The notes: a model not told the origin generated them from the sequence alone. DNA of 19,954 bases from Bacteroidales bacterium (GCA_016707705.1 JADJHD010000002.1:1-19954); one strand, 5' to 3'; positions 9,412-19,706 are shown, numbered from the stretch's first letter. Made by a program: numbers and translations.

Positions 9412-9444
9412 CAAACATATTTACAATCCATCAAATTTATCAAA
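9412..9444 (-). promoter_or_regulatory. Bacteroidota-type promoter for the HEAT-like gene
   Basis: On the minus strand TATGTTTG (9419-9412) matches the -7 consensus TAnnTTTG, and TTTG (9444-9441) lies 21 bp upstream, as expected for the -33 element. The -7 box is 30 bp from the ATG at 9382. Confidence 0.55.
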
Positions 9445-9549
9445 ATCCTCTTTTCTTATTCCATGAGTGTCAGAATTTAGAAGCATACTTTCCATTATGG
9501 TTGGTATCAATTTTTTGAGGACTTTTGCAGACTGAAATTTGAATTGTAG

Positions 9550-11388
9550 ATGAAGAACCGTATAATCGTACTTGTTGGTTCAATTGTATTCTGGTATCTG
9601 TTTTTTGTACTGGGAAGAATAGCATTCCTCCTGATTCAGGCACCTTCCCAGGCTGGATTCACTTTCCCGGATGCCTTGAATACGATCAGGTATGGATTTC
9701 TGTTGGACCTCTCTATGTCCTCCTACATTGCTATATTCCCGGGACTCTTGCTTTTTTTCAGCTCTTTAACAGGGCCCGGGTATATGGTACCCTTCTTCAG
9801 AGTATACCAGGCAATTGTTTCAATCATTATTAGTCTGCTGCTGGTGGTAGATATTTCACTTTATTCGTACTGGGGATTCAGACTGGATGCCACCCCTTTG
9901 TTTTACATGGGCAATCTGAAAGCTATGACTGCATCTGCCGGTTTCTGGACATGGTTCCTGGGATTTCTTGCTGTTGGGGTTCTCGCATTTGTGGTTTATA
10001 AACTTTATATGATGCTCTTTATTCACAAGATTCGGTCACTGAGTAAAGACAAGTTATCTCTTTTCATCTCCCCCTTTTTATTAATGGCATTATTCATTCC
10101 AATCAGGGGTGGAATTGGAGTGTCCTCCCTCACCATTAGCTCGGCTTATTTTTCAAGTAACCAGTTTGCCAACCATGCTGCAATTAACCCAGTCTGGAAT
10201 GTGGCCTTTTCTATCACTGAATCCAAAGATCTTGAGAAGAGATACATTTATTTTGAGAAATCGAGGATGAATGAACTGGTAAAACCGATGTTAGATCAAG
10301 GTGAAGGTATTATACCAGTTTTAAAAACTGATCGGCCAAATATCATTTTCATTATTGTTGAAAGTCTTACTGCTAAAGCCGTTGGAGTAACCGGAAAGAT
10401 AAAAGGGATTACCCCAAACCTGGATAGCATAGCCAAAGAAGGGATACTTTTTGACAAAGTATTTGCAAGTGCAGATCGCACCGATAAAGGTATTGCAGCT
10501 GTACTGGCGGCCTATCCTTCACTACCCGGATCTTCACCATTGAAATACCAGAAATTAACTGAAAACATCAGCTTTTTACCTAAAATTCTCAAAAAAGCTG
10601 GATATACTTCTTCATTTATTTACGGTGGAACCCTTGATTTTGCCAACTACAGGTCATTCTTGATCCAGGCAGGATTTGAACATTTTATCTCAGAACCGGA
10701 TTTCAGGTCCGATCAGCTCTCTTCGAAATGGGGAGCCTGGGATCATATTGTTTTTGATCGATTTCTGAAAGAAACACCTTCAGAAGAAACATCCTTTTTT
10801 AAGACCATTCTTACATTAACAAGTCATGAGCCTTTTGATATCCCTGTTGAACCTTTGATGAAGGGAACTGATATGGAGTCAAAATTCCTGAGCTCTCTCC
10901 ATTATACGGATATGGCGATCGGAAACTTTATCAGGGAAGCAAAGCAACGAACCTGGTGGAATAATACACTGGTAGTGATCATTGCTGATCATGGTACAAA
11001 AATCCCTGGAAATTCAGGTTCTGAAGATTTCTTCAGACAGCATATACCAATGATCTGGTGCGGGGGAGCTTTATCAAAAAGTGACACTGTCATTCACACT
11101 ATCTCATCGCAGACTGATCTTGTAGCAACTTTACTCAGTCAGCTAAACTTAGAAAGCAAGGAATTTATCTTCAGTAAAAACATCCTTAGTAAGAAACCTA
11201 ATCCATTTGCATTTTACACCTTTAATGAAGGCTTTGGTTACCTAAGTGCCAATGATTTTATGATTTATAACATAGTGACAAATACTTTCACACATTCAAC
11301 TGAAGACAAAGACTCTGAACTACAGCAGCAATCCAAAGCCTATCTCCAATTGCTGTATACTGATTTCTTTAAACCTGCCATGTATTAA
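9550..11388 (+). CDS. LTA synthase / sulfatase-family membrane phosphotransferase
   Basis: An intact 612-residue inner-membrane enzyme. About five hydrophobic segments occupy residues 1-195 (around 5-28, 48-72, 86-104, 132-158 and 170-185). The extracytoplasmic alkaline-phosphatase-like domain starts at NIIFIIVESLTAKAVGVTG, with metal ligand Glu271. The probable nucleophile is Thr311 in RTDKGIAAVLAAYPSLPG. SHEPF (residue 426 onward) and the metal pair Asp480-His481 in VVIIADHGTK complete the site. The family transfers phosphoglycerol, phosphoethanolamine or similar groups, or hydrolyses sulfate or phosphate esters. Bacteroidota do not make Gram-positive LTA, so the substrate is open; modification of a lipid, capsule or glycan head group is likely. 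It stands alone, divergent from the HEAT-like gene. Confidence 0.9.
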   Translation: MKNRIIVLVGSIVFWYLFFVLGRIAFLLIQAPSQAGFTFPDALNTIRYGFLLDLSMSSYIAIFPGLLLFFSSLTGPGYMVPFFRVYQAIVSIIISLLLVVDISLYSYWGFRLDATPLFYMGNLKAMTASAGFWTWFLGFLAVGVLAFVVYKLYMMLFIHKIRSLSKDKLSLFISPFLLMALFIPIRGGIGVSSLTISSAYFSSNQFANHAAINPVWNVAFSITESKDLEKRYIYFEKSRMNELVKPMLDQGEGIIPVLKTDRPNIIFIIVESLTAKAVGVTGKIKGITPNLDSIAKEGILFDKVFASADRTDKGIAAVLAAYPSLPGSSPLKYQKLTENISFLPKILKKAGYTSSFIYGGTLDFANYRSFLIQAGFEHFISEPDFRSDQLSSKWGAWDHIVFDRFLKETPSEETSFFKTILTLTSHEPFDIPVEPLMKGTDMESKFLSSLHYTDMAIGNFIREAKQRTWWNNTLVVIIADHGTKIPGNSGSEDFFRQHIPMIWCGGALSKSDTVIHTISSQTDLVATLLSQLNLESKEFIFSKNILSKKPNPFAFYTFNEGFGYLSANDFMIYNIVTNTFTHSTEDKDSELQQQSKAYLQLLYTDFFKPAMY

Positions 11389-11534
11389 GTCACTTTTAGA
11401 GTAGCAATGGAAAACTCAAGCATTTTTTTACAGGATCCTTTATTCAAATTGAATATTCCTGTAATCCCCTGATACTGAATTGCAATATCCTTTTACATCG
11501 TATATTTTTAAAATGGTTTTATAAAATTGAGCGT

Positions 11535-11542
11535 TACTTTTG
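11535..11542 (+). promoter_or_regulatory. Candidate -7 box for the FISUMP gene
   Basis: TACTTTTG is an exact TAnnTTTG match 84 bp before the ATG at 11627, in a 238-bp gap that is otherwise AT-rich and gene-free. No clear TTTG is present at -33. Confidence 0.42.
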
Positions 11543-11626
11543 TAATTTTACAGTGATTGCTATTCAGGCATTTGGTTGTCGGATATGTATAGATAAGAGC
11601 ATAGATCAACTAAAAAAATAACTATT

Positions 11627-12955
11627 ATGTGCAAAAAAGTTTTACTAACGAACTTGGCCCTCTTAATAACATTGATTAGTTTCAGCCAGATGCCTGTGAT
11701 GAGGTTAACTTTCTCAGCACGGAGTAATATTCAGTACAGACAGTTAGATAGTGTAAAAGTGATTAACCGTACTCAGTTATGCGATACCATGCTTAGCTGG
11801 CCTGATACAGTGCTTCATCTTGATTACCAGGTTGGTCTTAAGGAATGGAGTCTAAAAGATCCTTCCACGGGAAATATAGATTTTTCACCAAATCCGGTAA
11901 CTGAAAATGCAACTTTTGGGTTTTATTTGCCCTCTGTTTATCCTGCAACTATTGCTATTTCTGACCTTTCAGGAAGAATACTATATCAACATACGTTCAA
12001 ACTTGAACAGGGATATCACAGATTTCAATGGACCTCGGGTTTAAAAGGAATGTATGTTTTATCCATTGAATATGCAGGAATGATTAGCTCTGTCAAAGTG
12101 ATCAGCCAGGGTAACGGCAATACACGGGATATCCAGATTGAACACTTAGGGGTTGATAGTCATGAGATGAATTTTAGAAGTGCCTCATCTTCCTTAGGAT
12201 TTGAATACACAACAGGTGACATCCTTCTTATTATCGGTTATTCAAATGGAATTGAATCAGGAATGGTTGACTCTCCCAAACATGACAAAGATTATATCGT
12301 TCAATTGGGAAGTAATATTTCATGCCCGGGAATACCCTCTTTCAATTATGGAGGACAGTTATATCATACCATTCAGATTTTTGGACAGTGTTGGATGAAG
12401 GAAAATCTAAATATAGGCACAATGATACCAGGCGCCCAATCGATGGCAAATAATGCTGTTCTGGAGAAATATTGCCATAGTGACTCCCAGGATAGTTGTA
12501 CAAAATATGGTGGACTCTACCAGTGGGATGAGGTTATGCAATACCTGGTCACCGGTTACCAGGGCATTTGTCCTCAAGGGTGGCACCTACCGATAGACGA
12601 AGACTGGAAAGTACTGGAAGGGGCTGTCGATACACATACTGCAATAGGGAGTCCGGATTGGGATAATCTTAATCTCAGAGGTGTCAATTCAGGAGAGAAT
12701 CTAAAATCGTCCAGTTTCTGGCTTGAAGGTGGAAACGGAAGTGATGCATATGGGTTTGATGCGCGCCCCGGTGGTTACCTTGTTCAAGGGGGTGCATTTG
12801 GAAGCACCGGATACGATGGGTTATGGTGGTCATCCCCTGTAAGTAGTACATCAAGGGCATGGACCCGTTATCTTTCTGCTGTCAGTGATCAATCGGGACG
12901 TAGCAGTTACGACAAATCCAACTCTTTTAGTGTGAGGTGCATAAAAGATTTGTAA
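11627..12955 (+). CDS. Secreted FISUMP-domain protein with internal sorting-tail-like module
   Basis: An intact 442-residue exported protein. Signal peptide at residues 1-20 (MCKKVLLTNLALLITLISFS). Residues about 84-160 (IDFSPNPVTENATFGFYLP to SVKVIS, including ISDLSGRILY and GMYVLSIEYAG) look like a type A type IX secretion C-terminal domain, but here it lies in the N-terminal half. Residues about 233-441 form a FISUMP domain: CPGIPSFNYGGQLYHTIQIF, GQCWMKENLNIGT, YGGLYQWDEVM, GICPQGWHLPIDEDW, WWSSPVSSTSRAWTRYLS and the closing SFSVRCIKDL. FISUMP proteins are paralogous surface or secreted proteins with no settled biochemical role. It is convergent with the cysteine peptidase gene, 43 bp away. 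Confidence 0.88.
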   Translation: MCKKVLLTNLALLITLISFSQMPVMRLTFSARSNIQYRQLDSVKVINRTQLCDTMLSWPDTVLHLDYQVGLKEWSLKDPSTGNIDFSPNPVTENATFGFYLPSVYPATIAISDLSGRILYQHTFKLEQGYHRFQWTSGLKGMYVLSIEYAGMISSVKVISQGNGNTRDIQIEHLGVDSHEMNFRSASSSLGFEYTTGDILLIIGYSNGIESGMVDSPKHDKDYIVQLGSNISCPGIPSFNYGGQLYHTIQIFGQCWMKENLNIGTMIPGAQSMANNAVLEKYCHSDSQDSCTKYGGLYQWDEVMQYLVTGYQGICPQGWHLPIDEDWKVLEGAVDTHTAIGSPDWDNLNLRGVNSGENLKSSSFWLEGGNGSDAYGFDARPGGYLVQGGAFGSTGYDGLWWSSPVSSTSRAWTRYLSAVSDQSGRSSYDKSNSFSVRCIKDL

Positions 12956-12998
12956 ATCAGCATTACAAAGAAAACACAGTAAATTACCAGATCAGCTT

Positions 12999-15233
12999 TC
13001 AAGGGCTGATAATACCTGTTTGCTGTGCTGCATGGTTATCAACAATAATCAGGTCTTCAGCATCGATGAGCCCATCACCGTTTATGTCTTCCAATAAATA
13101 GCCCATTTGGAATGTAGTTGCAGATGATTCAACAATTATGATATCATTTACATTAACACTACCATCCTGGTTGATATCTCCTGCATAAAGCAAAGCATTA
13201 ATCCCATCACTAAGCAGGTTCTGGCCATAGGCACTTGATATGGAGGTGGTAAAATCAACAAATTGGCTATTCCCTTCAAATGAGATGGCCGTTGCTGACC
13301 AGGTGGCGATGCTATTCCTGTGGCGGATAATCAAATAGTAAGTGCCATTAAAAGATGAAGGCAGCCTCATTAGAACCAATCCCTGGTTGTTTAATGTCAA
13401 ATTTTGAGAAGAAAATACCTGTGTGAAAGGAGCAAAAGCCTCTGTCAATTCTATTGAAACTACATCCACAATATCGTCCGGGAAAACATTTCCCAATTCA
13501 GTTTTTGCTTTTGATAATAAACCTGGTCCGTGTTGAAATAATCCTTCTGGAAAGACTTTGACCATCAGCTGTTTAGACGATTGGACATCTTCAATAAGGA
13601 ATGGATAATCCTCTGTTTCACCGCTGCACACACCACAAGCATAGAAATAGGAGTCATTATTTACCTGGACCCTTATACGAGACCCTCCTGTAACAGAATT
13701 GAGAGGTACCAGGACAAGGCCTGTATATAAACCCGCTCCTGCCCTATCTAAGACTATTAATTCATTCTCATCGAAAAACATGTCCCTGTTCCAATCCAAC
13801 CAAACGCCACATTTACTGATACCAGGTGTTTCAGACGAAACCCGCACTAAGATTGGATAGCGTAGGCCAGCATACACCATCGTACTCAGATTATCAATCA
13901 TTGAATAGCCACCCTGGCTGTAATTTGTCAAACTGATAATATTCCCAAATCGTATTTCCTCAATGAATACTTCACCATTTCCATTTACCTGGCAGTAACA
14001 AGGTTCCCCTACATTAATCAGCGAATGGATTATTTTTGAATCATACCCATACGCATTTGTAACGGTGAGACTTACAGAAAATACGCCGGTTTCAGGATAG
14101 ATTACATAGGGATGCTGTTCACCTGAAGTTTGATTTTGAGCACCTTCAAAGGTCCAGTCCCAACTTTCTGGAGAATAAAGCGAATAATCCTGGAATTGAA
14201 CCATTTCCCCTGCACAAATACTCACTGAAGAGGTTGTGAATTCAGCCAATGGGGGTTCATAATCTGCCGCCAGCCGAAGCACGGTTACACCCCAGTGGAG
14301 CATCCCGGCATAATTCTGACCCCAAACCATTGAATGCACAGAATAATCCCATGTATCATGCAGATAAATGTATTGTCCCGACTGGTCATAACCAAAGCCT
14401 AGTACACAATGACCGGCTAATTGAATTAACACCGGCCTTCCGTTATCAATCTCTTCCATGAACTGGTTGAATGTGAAACCAGTTACATTGCCATACATCC
14501 CGGCTACCAATTGTGTAAAGTTTTCGATGAGTACACATTCTTTTGACTCATAGAACAGGCGCAGGCCATGACAACCATCCCGTTGATTCGGCTCATTCCC
14601 GGTATAGTCATATAAAGGGCACCATCCGGAAGAAAAAAGAATCTTGTATTTCCATCAGCATTGCTAAAAGCCGACTGGTTGGAACCCATAAAATCCCCTG
14701 TACAATCTTCATCTGCATGTCGGTTCCGGTTAAGACTGATATAAGGATCAGGGCCGTAATGATGGTATTGGTACCAGAAATCATCCACATGGCCATAAGA
14801 CTGTCTTTCATCCAGTCCCATCATGGTAGCGCTCAGAGGACATTGGTTCCTGATTTCTCCATTGATATTCACTGTGCCCCAAAGGATGTTATCCAGAGGC
14901 ATGAGGCCTTCATTTGAAATCCCTGTATATATACCAGGATACCCGTGATTATCGTAATATCCGGCAGCCATTGCCCCCACAGTATTTGCACAGCCAAAAG
15001 ACCAACTGTAAGCGGGGACATCATCAAAGTAACACTGCGGTTGGGCTTATGGTCGCAACAGGCATCCTGAAATGTACCGGCAGAACTCCCGGGACTTCTA
15101 TCTCAACCACTTGATTATTTGCTTGACTATGCCTTTTCACGATGAAAGAATCCAACTGCGACCATGGTAACTGACTGTAAAGACAGGGAATTGATAATTG
15201 AATAAACATGAAGATGAAAAGTAAATTTCTCAT
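12999..15233 (-). CDS. Secreted papain-fold cysteine peptidase with PKD, GEVED and dockerin-like domains (frameshifted)
   Basis: Reconstructed length is about 745 residues. ATG 15233 gives a signal peptide (MRNLLFIFMFIQLSIPCLYS). After a frameshift near 15040 comes PQCYFDDVPAYSWSFGCANT, with the probable catalytic Cys at codon 14992-14990. A second frameshift near 14575 restores GCHGLRLFYESKECVLIENF. The His is in QLAGHCVLGFGYD (codon 14411-14409), and YLHDTWDYSVHSMVWG supplies the third residue. This resembles C39-like/papain-fold peptidases. Then come a PKD domain (about 14240-13990; WDWTFEGAQNQTSGEQHPYV and VSLTVTNAYGYDS), a GEVED domain (about 13995-13585; VWLDWNRDMFFDENE) and a C-terminal pair of dockerin-type calcium loops (DINQDGSVNVND and DINGDGLIDAED, about 13185-13040). 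No type IX tail follows. Role: extracellular protein degradation or processing (inference). Confidence 0.85.
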
Positions 15234-15498
15234 GATAGTAAATAATTAAATAGTTAATAATGAATACGATAAACTAAAATGGAAGTCCAAACCTTGGGCA
15301 ATAAAATTGCCTGGTTGACACAATTCTTATTTCTAAATGTCCTGAATCAATTTGTAAAACAGGAATGAGGTACTCTGATGAAAACTGTAATAATTAATGT
15401 TAATAATAGAAGAATCAAAATTATTCAACTATGCAGCGAAACGCAATAGACTGTTAATAACTACTACCAGTTTTTATCAACAACCAGGGCAAATACCA
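15234..15498. other. AT-rich intergenic region
   Basis: A 265-bp stretch upstream of the peptidase and downstream of the unrecognised minus-strand gene. No gene, hairpin with T tract or clean TAnnTTTG box was found; it should contain the peptidase promoter. Confidence 0.4.
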
Positions 15499-15975
15499 TT
15501 ACGACTCAATATTATTTAATTCCAAATTATAATCAAACTGCAGGTCTTCATGCAAATTTGCTATCACCTTTCTTACTTTCACCACTTGCCGTTCCTTAAA
15601 TTTTCCAAGTGTCACTGATGAATCAAAAGAGTAAGCAGTTTCCTTCAGAGTTTTCAAATAATACATCAATAAATCAACCTCTGTTTCTTTTTTACCGGAA
15701 AAACGGCAGTATTTATTGGTGACTTTCAGGATTTTCCTGCATCCTTTGAGGAAAAAGTAAGCATTATTGCTATTAATACTCTCAAACCCTTGATGAATCT
15801 CATTCTTTACAGCCTGTATAAAACCATTTTCATCCCCATTGTAAAAAAGGAGATAGCTTATTAACTCTTTATTTTCCTTTTTGTATCGGGCCAATCGGCT
15901 GCATATCTCTACTAATTCCTTGCTTTTCAAGGTTCCCAGAGATCGTTTAAGTTCATTAATTCCTGCTACTTCCAT
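15499..15975 (-). CDS. Unrecognised 158-residue helical protein
   Basis: An intact reading frame from ATG 15975 to the stop at 15499. No signal peptide or membrane segment. The sequence is charged and Lys-rich (LKRSLGTLKSKELVEICSRL, ARYKKENKELISYLLFYNGD) and predicted to be mostly helical, with a middle part FFLKGCRKILKVTNKYCRFS and a basic segment KFKERQVVKVRKVIANLHED. I do not recognise the family. Codon use and the strong amphipathic pattern argue that it is a real gene. It is divergent from the alpha-mannosidase and may share the gap 15976-16116 with its promoter. Confidence 0.7.
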   Translation of the reverse strand: MEVAGINELKRSLGTLKSKELVEICSRLARYKKENKELISYLLFYNGDENGFIQAVKNEIHQGFESINSNNAYFFLKGCRKILKVTNKYCRFSGKKETEVDLLMYYLKTLKETAYSFDSSVTLGKFKERQVVKVRKVIANLHEDLQFDYNLELNNIES

Positions 15976-16042
15976 TATTTTTAACTAAAGAGGTAGTTAA
16001 AAGTAATAAGAATTGACAATGAAGGCTGATATGCTATTTGCT

Positions 16043-16050
16043 TATTTTTG
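16043..16050 (+). promoter_or_regulatory. Candidate -7 box for the alpha-mannosidase gene
   Basis: TATTTTTG fits TAnnTTTG exactly, 66 bp before the preferred ATG at 16117. A matching -33 TTTG is not evident. Confidence 0.4.
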
Positions 16051-16116
16051 TAAGGATTGCAAAATCGGGTTCAATTTGACTGGATTTACAATAATTCCCA
16101 ACTTCAAACTAAAGGT

Positions 16117-19100
16117 ATGATTCATAAAAGGCTTTATTATCTGGTGATAATATTCCTGCAGCTATCAGGTATTAAAGGAAAGGCTCAAGAAAACAACCGT
16201 TCCATGGCACTGACAGATTTTGCCATAAAAACCAGGGAATATCAAGAAGGATTTGTCAGAAGTTTACCAGGCAATGATTTCAGTTATCATAGTTTCCGGA
16301 ATGATCTTACAGATGCATTGCTTACCCGCTGCAACGATGGTACTATGGCTATTGAATGGCAAACTTCCGATGTAAATGCAGAAACAGGAAAGAAAGGCTC
16401 AGGTTTCGTATGGATTGCTGCTATAGATATGACTGATGCTTCCGCAACATTTGATGTTTATATCAATGGAGTCAAGCGTTTTATCATCCCCACAGGAAAC
16501 AGGGAGAAATTTGAACTGGAGTCGGAAGATGGAGGCATACTTACCTTTATCACTGTTGAAATGGATCAACACTCTGATGCTCATGGATATATGTCACTCT
16601 GGGCACCAAATAGCTGGTTAAGTCCCGGAAAACCACTCAATATTAAAATAGTAGGATCAGCATCAGGAAGCAATAGCTGGATCATCATCTATAAAGCACT
16701 TGATGCCTTCTTCTATTTACAGGAATCTGTCAGTTATAATTCCTGGGCTAAACTATTGATCAGCGGGCGAAATCCAGTCCTCAACTCAGGTGCAGCTTCC
16801 TAAAACATATGCAGGGAAAACCGTTTCTGTAAAAATCAATAAGAAATCCTACCTGCTGAATGTGACTGATGAATCAGGGAATCAAGTCTGCAGACTATCA
16901 TTAAAGAAAGCTATTCCCGTTGGTGCATCAGTTGCAATTTCCGATGAATATGGTGAAATCCTGAGTTTACCATCCATTGACGCAGAAAGAAAATCCACAA
17001 GGCTCACCTATAAGGCATTATTACAGGCTGATGTAATAAAAGGAGAGAACTCATACGAAATCCATGCGATAAGGACGTATAAACCCAAAACCGTGAGTTC
17101 GTTAAAAGCACTTGCAGGTTCAGGTCTTTCCAAGGGAACCATTTACCTCATGAATTCGAGCCACCAGGACATTGCATGGATGGATTCTCCTGAAAATGCA
17201 TACTTCTGAGGGATACAATGTTACTCACACCTCTTTTTGATAAAGCACAAACAGACCCTGAATACAGGTTTGATATCGAAGATGCACTGATGCTTAAGGA
17301 GTATATCACCAGGCATCCTGAAAGAAAAAGTCTTGTAGCAAGCCTGCTAAAAAACGGGAATTTATCCTGTGGCTCAAGTTATACACAACCTTATGAAGAG
17401 ATTTTTTCAGGTGAGGCCCTGACCCGACAGTTTTATTTTGGTGCCCGCTGGTTAATGAAGGAATTCGGATATACTGCAAACACCTACTGGAACCAGGATG
17501 TACCCGGGCGGACTTTGCAGATGCCACAAATTCTAAAAAAATCGGGAACGAATTTCCTGGCCCTCAGCCGCATGGAAAAAGGAATTTTCAAATGGTATAG
17601 CCCGGATGGCTCATTTGTAACCACCTACTCAGCAGGTCATTATGGAACAGATTTCACCCCACTGCAAAGAAATTTTTATGAAGCAGCTGAGTACATTGCT
17701 AAAAACTCAATGAGCTGGAAAGGATACTATGAACCCAATGCTGATAATCCTGTCATTCCTTTGTTTTCTGATTGGGATATGAGTCCTGCCAAAGACTATA
17801 GCCATCTAATCAGGGACTGGAATCAGATCACGGAAATACAGGATGAAAAGGGCAATTATATACCTATTGAATTACCGAAGATTAAACTTGCACTGACACC
17901 GGATTTCATCAATGAATTCAGCAACAATGCATCGATCATTCCTAAACATCAAGGAGAAAGACCGGCAGTATGGCTTTATATTCATGGACCCACCCATCAG
18001 AAAGCCATTAAAGCCAGCCGGGAGGCGGATATCCTATTGACTGCTGCTGAAAAATTTGCAACAGCGAATGCATGGACAGATCAGTCCTTCAGAAATTACC
18101 CGGTGAATAAGCTCAATGAAGCTTGGGAATCACGTATTTACCCTGATCATGGCTGGGGTGGTAAACATGGCGACATTACGGATGCCCTCTTCCAGGAAAA
18201 GTATAATCTTGCCAGGAATCTTGCTGAAGAAATACTGTTTTCAAATCTTGAGACATCACTTCCAACAAGGATAAGTAGTGAAGAAATTCAATGTACCCTT
18301 AGTCGTCTTTAATAGTGTAGGCTGGGAACGCTAACAGACCCTGTTTTTGTCCGGTTTCCCGGATCCGGCGTCTTCTTTTTCAGCAACGAAGTTCAGGATG
18401 CATCCGGAAATATAAACCCTGTCAATTAAGTGATATAAAAACAATATAGTGATAGTTCTGCTCCGATCTGCAAAACTGTATGTTTTGTGGCTGAAAAGAA
18501 GTACCCTCATATATAGGCTATAAACCTATTATCTCAGAGCTTCCAGATAAAGAGAGAAGCATCGTCGATCAAAGCAACCACTTAAAAGGCACCTTTGAGG
18601 AAGGTAATGATTTTACTCCAGTGAAATTACCTCAGGTGGAATCGCTTCTCTCTATGATAAAGTGTGGAAACAGGAAATTCCAGTTACTACAACTTTTAAG
18701 TGCGGAGTTTTCACTCTTCATTCCAGAAGGAACCAGTGCCGAGGATTTTGCAGATATTCAGCAAGTGGATATACGAGGTTCTTGATAAGAGCATCCAACT
18801 ATCCATCTACAATAGGTTTGTATGGAAAATGGTGAGATCTATACGGGATTCAGACTCAAGCAACCGATTCAAAATGCTGTAATTGAAAGCAGTCACTGAG
18901 ATTTTATCATCAACAAGCGCATCGATATTAACCTATCACTCTTAAGCTCAGAAGGAATATTAGGCCGGAGTACAGGATAGCATTCCATTGAAAATGCAGG
19001 AAAATCAGTTGAGTTAGAAGTACCGGTTGGGGTTCTGAATATTGGACTTGATGAGTTCGACGGTGCTGCTGGGGGACGATATACAGCAAAATGCGGTGAA

Positions 19101-19706
19101 ATACATCCAAGAGGAATTAGCAACTGGCTGGGTGCCAGCAGCCAATGGGGAGCCAGTTTAAGTTCCAGTGTAAGATTTACGGAGTTATATTGATCCTTCC
19201 AATCAAGAAAAAAAAACTCATTCTTCGGCCTATATTATTATCCTCCAAAGGCGGAGCTGTCACTTGGAAGAAAAGGGGAAATGAGTACCACCACAAACAG
19301 GTGACCATCAGCTCAGATTTCTCCTTATTCACCACGTGATCCCGGCTAGATAAGCTGATTCCGGAATACGCGACAAGCGAGTAAGAAACCCTATATATGT
19401 AGTAACTAGCCTAAATCCTTTTCTATAGCATCACTGCCTGAAGAAGCTTGCTTTTTCCACCAATCTCCGACTTAATACTTACTACCAGAAACAGCAGGAA
19501 GATGGGAAAGTACTACTTTCAGGGTTTACAACATTCACCCTATGGACCCACCGTGCTAAATTTCAAGTTTCTCCCACTAGAAAAAAGCATCACGCGGAAA
19601 TTTGCTAGATTCCCTGCAAAGGATTGCTTTCCCCAAAGAAGGATCCCGTAATGTTTCCAATCGGGCCTATGGAATTGAGACCTTTATTGTGGGAATAAGA
19701 ATTTAA
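16117..19706 (+). CDS. Secreted GH38 alpha-mannosidase (frameshifted, heavily after 18290)
   Basis: Retaining alpha-mannosidases of GH38 trim mannose from glycans. ATG 16117 is preferred over the TTG at 16057 because it opens a signal peptide (MIHKRLYYLVIIFLQLSGIKG, cleavage after KAQ). An N-terminal beta-rich region of about 220 residues is followed, after a frameshift near 16788, by a second module (VQLPKTYAGKTVSVKINKKS). The catalytic domain begins SSHQDIAWMDSPE (His codon 17162-17164, Asp 17168-17170). A frameshift near 17193 gives NCILLRDTMLLTPLFDK. The probable nucleophile is Asp in YWNQDVPGRTLQMPQILKKS (codon 17497-17499). WESRIYPDHGWGGKHGDITD lies near 18124-18183. After 18290 the frame changes repeatedly, but family segments persist: NVPLVVFNSVGWER, EVPVGVLNIGLDEFDGAAGG, HPRGISNWLGASSQWG and the end LDSLQRIAFPKEGSRNVSNR to GIRI (stop 19704-19706). 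About 1195 residues. Confidence 0.87.

Noticed and set aside
7948..12955. Possible defence or mobile island between the housekeeping block and the secreted proteins
   Set aside because: No integrase, transposase, inverted repeats, tRNA, nuclease, reverse transcriptase or toxin-like genes were found; the genes are ordinary chromosomal families.
12991..13010. Hairpin ATCAGC...GCTGAT between convergent genes as a terminator
   Set aside because: It has a 6-bp stem, overlaps the peptidase stop codon and lacks a T tract on either strand.
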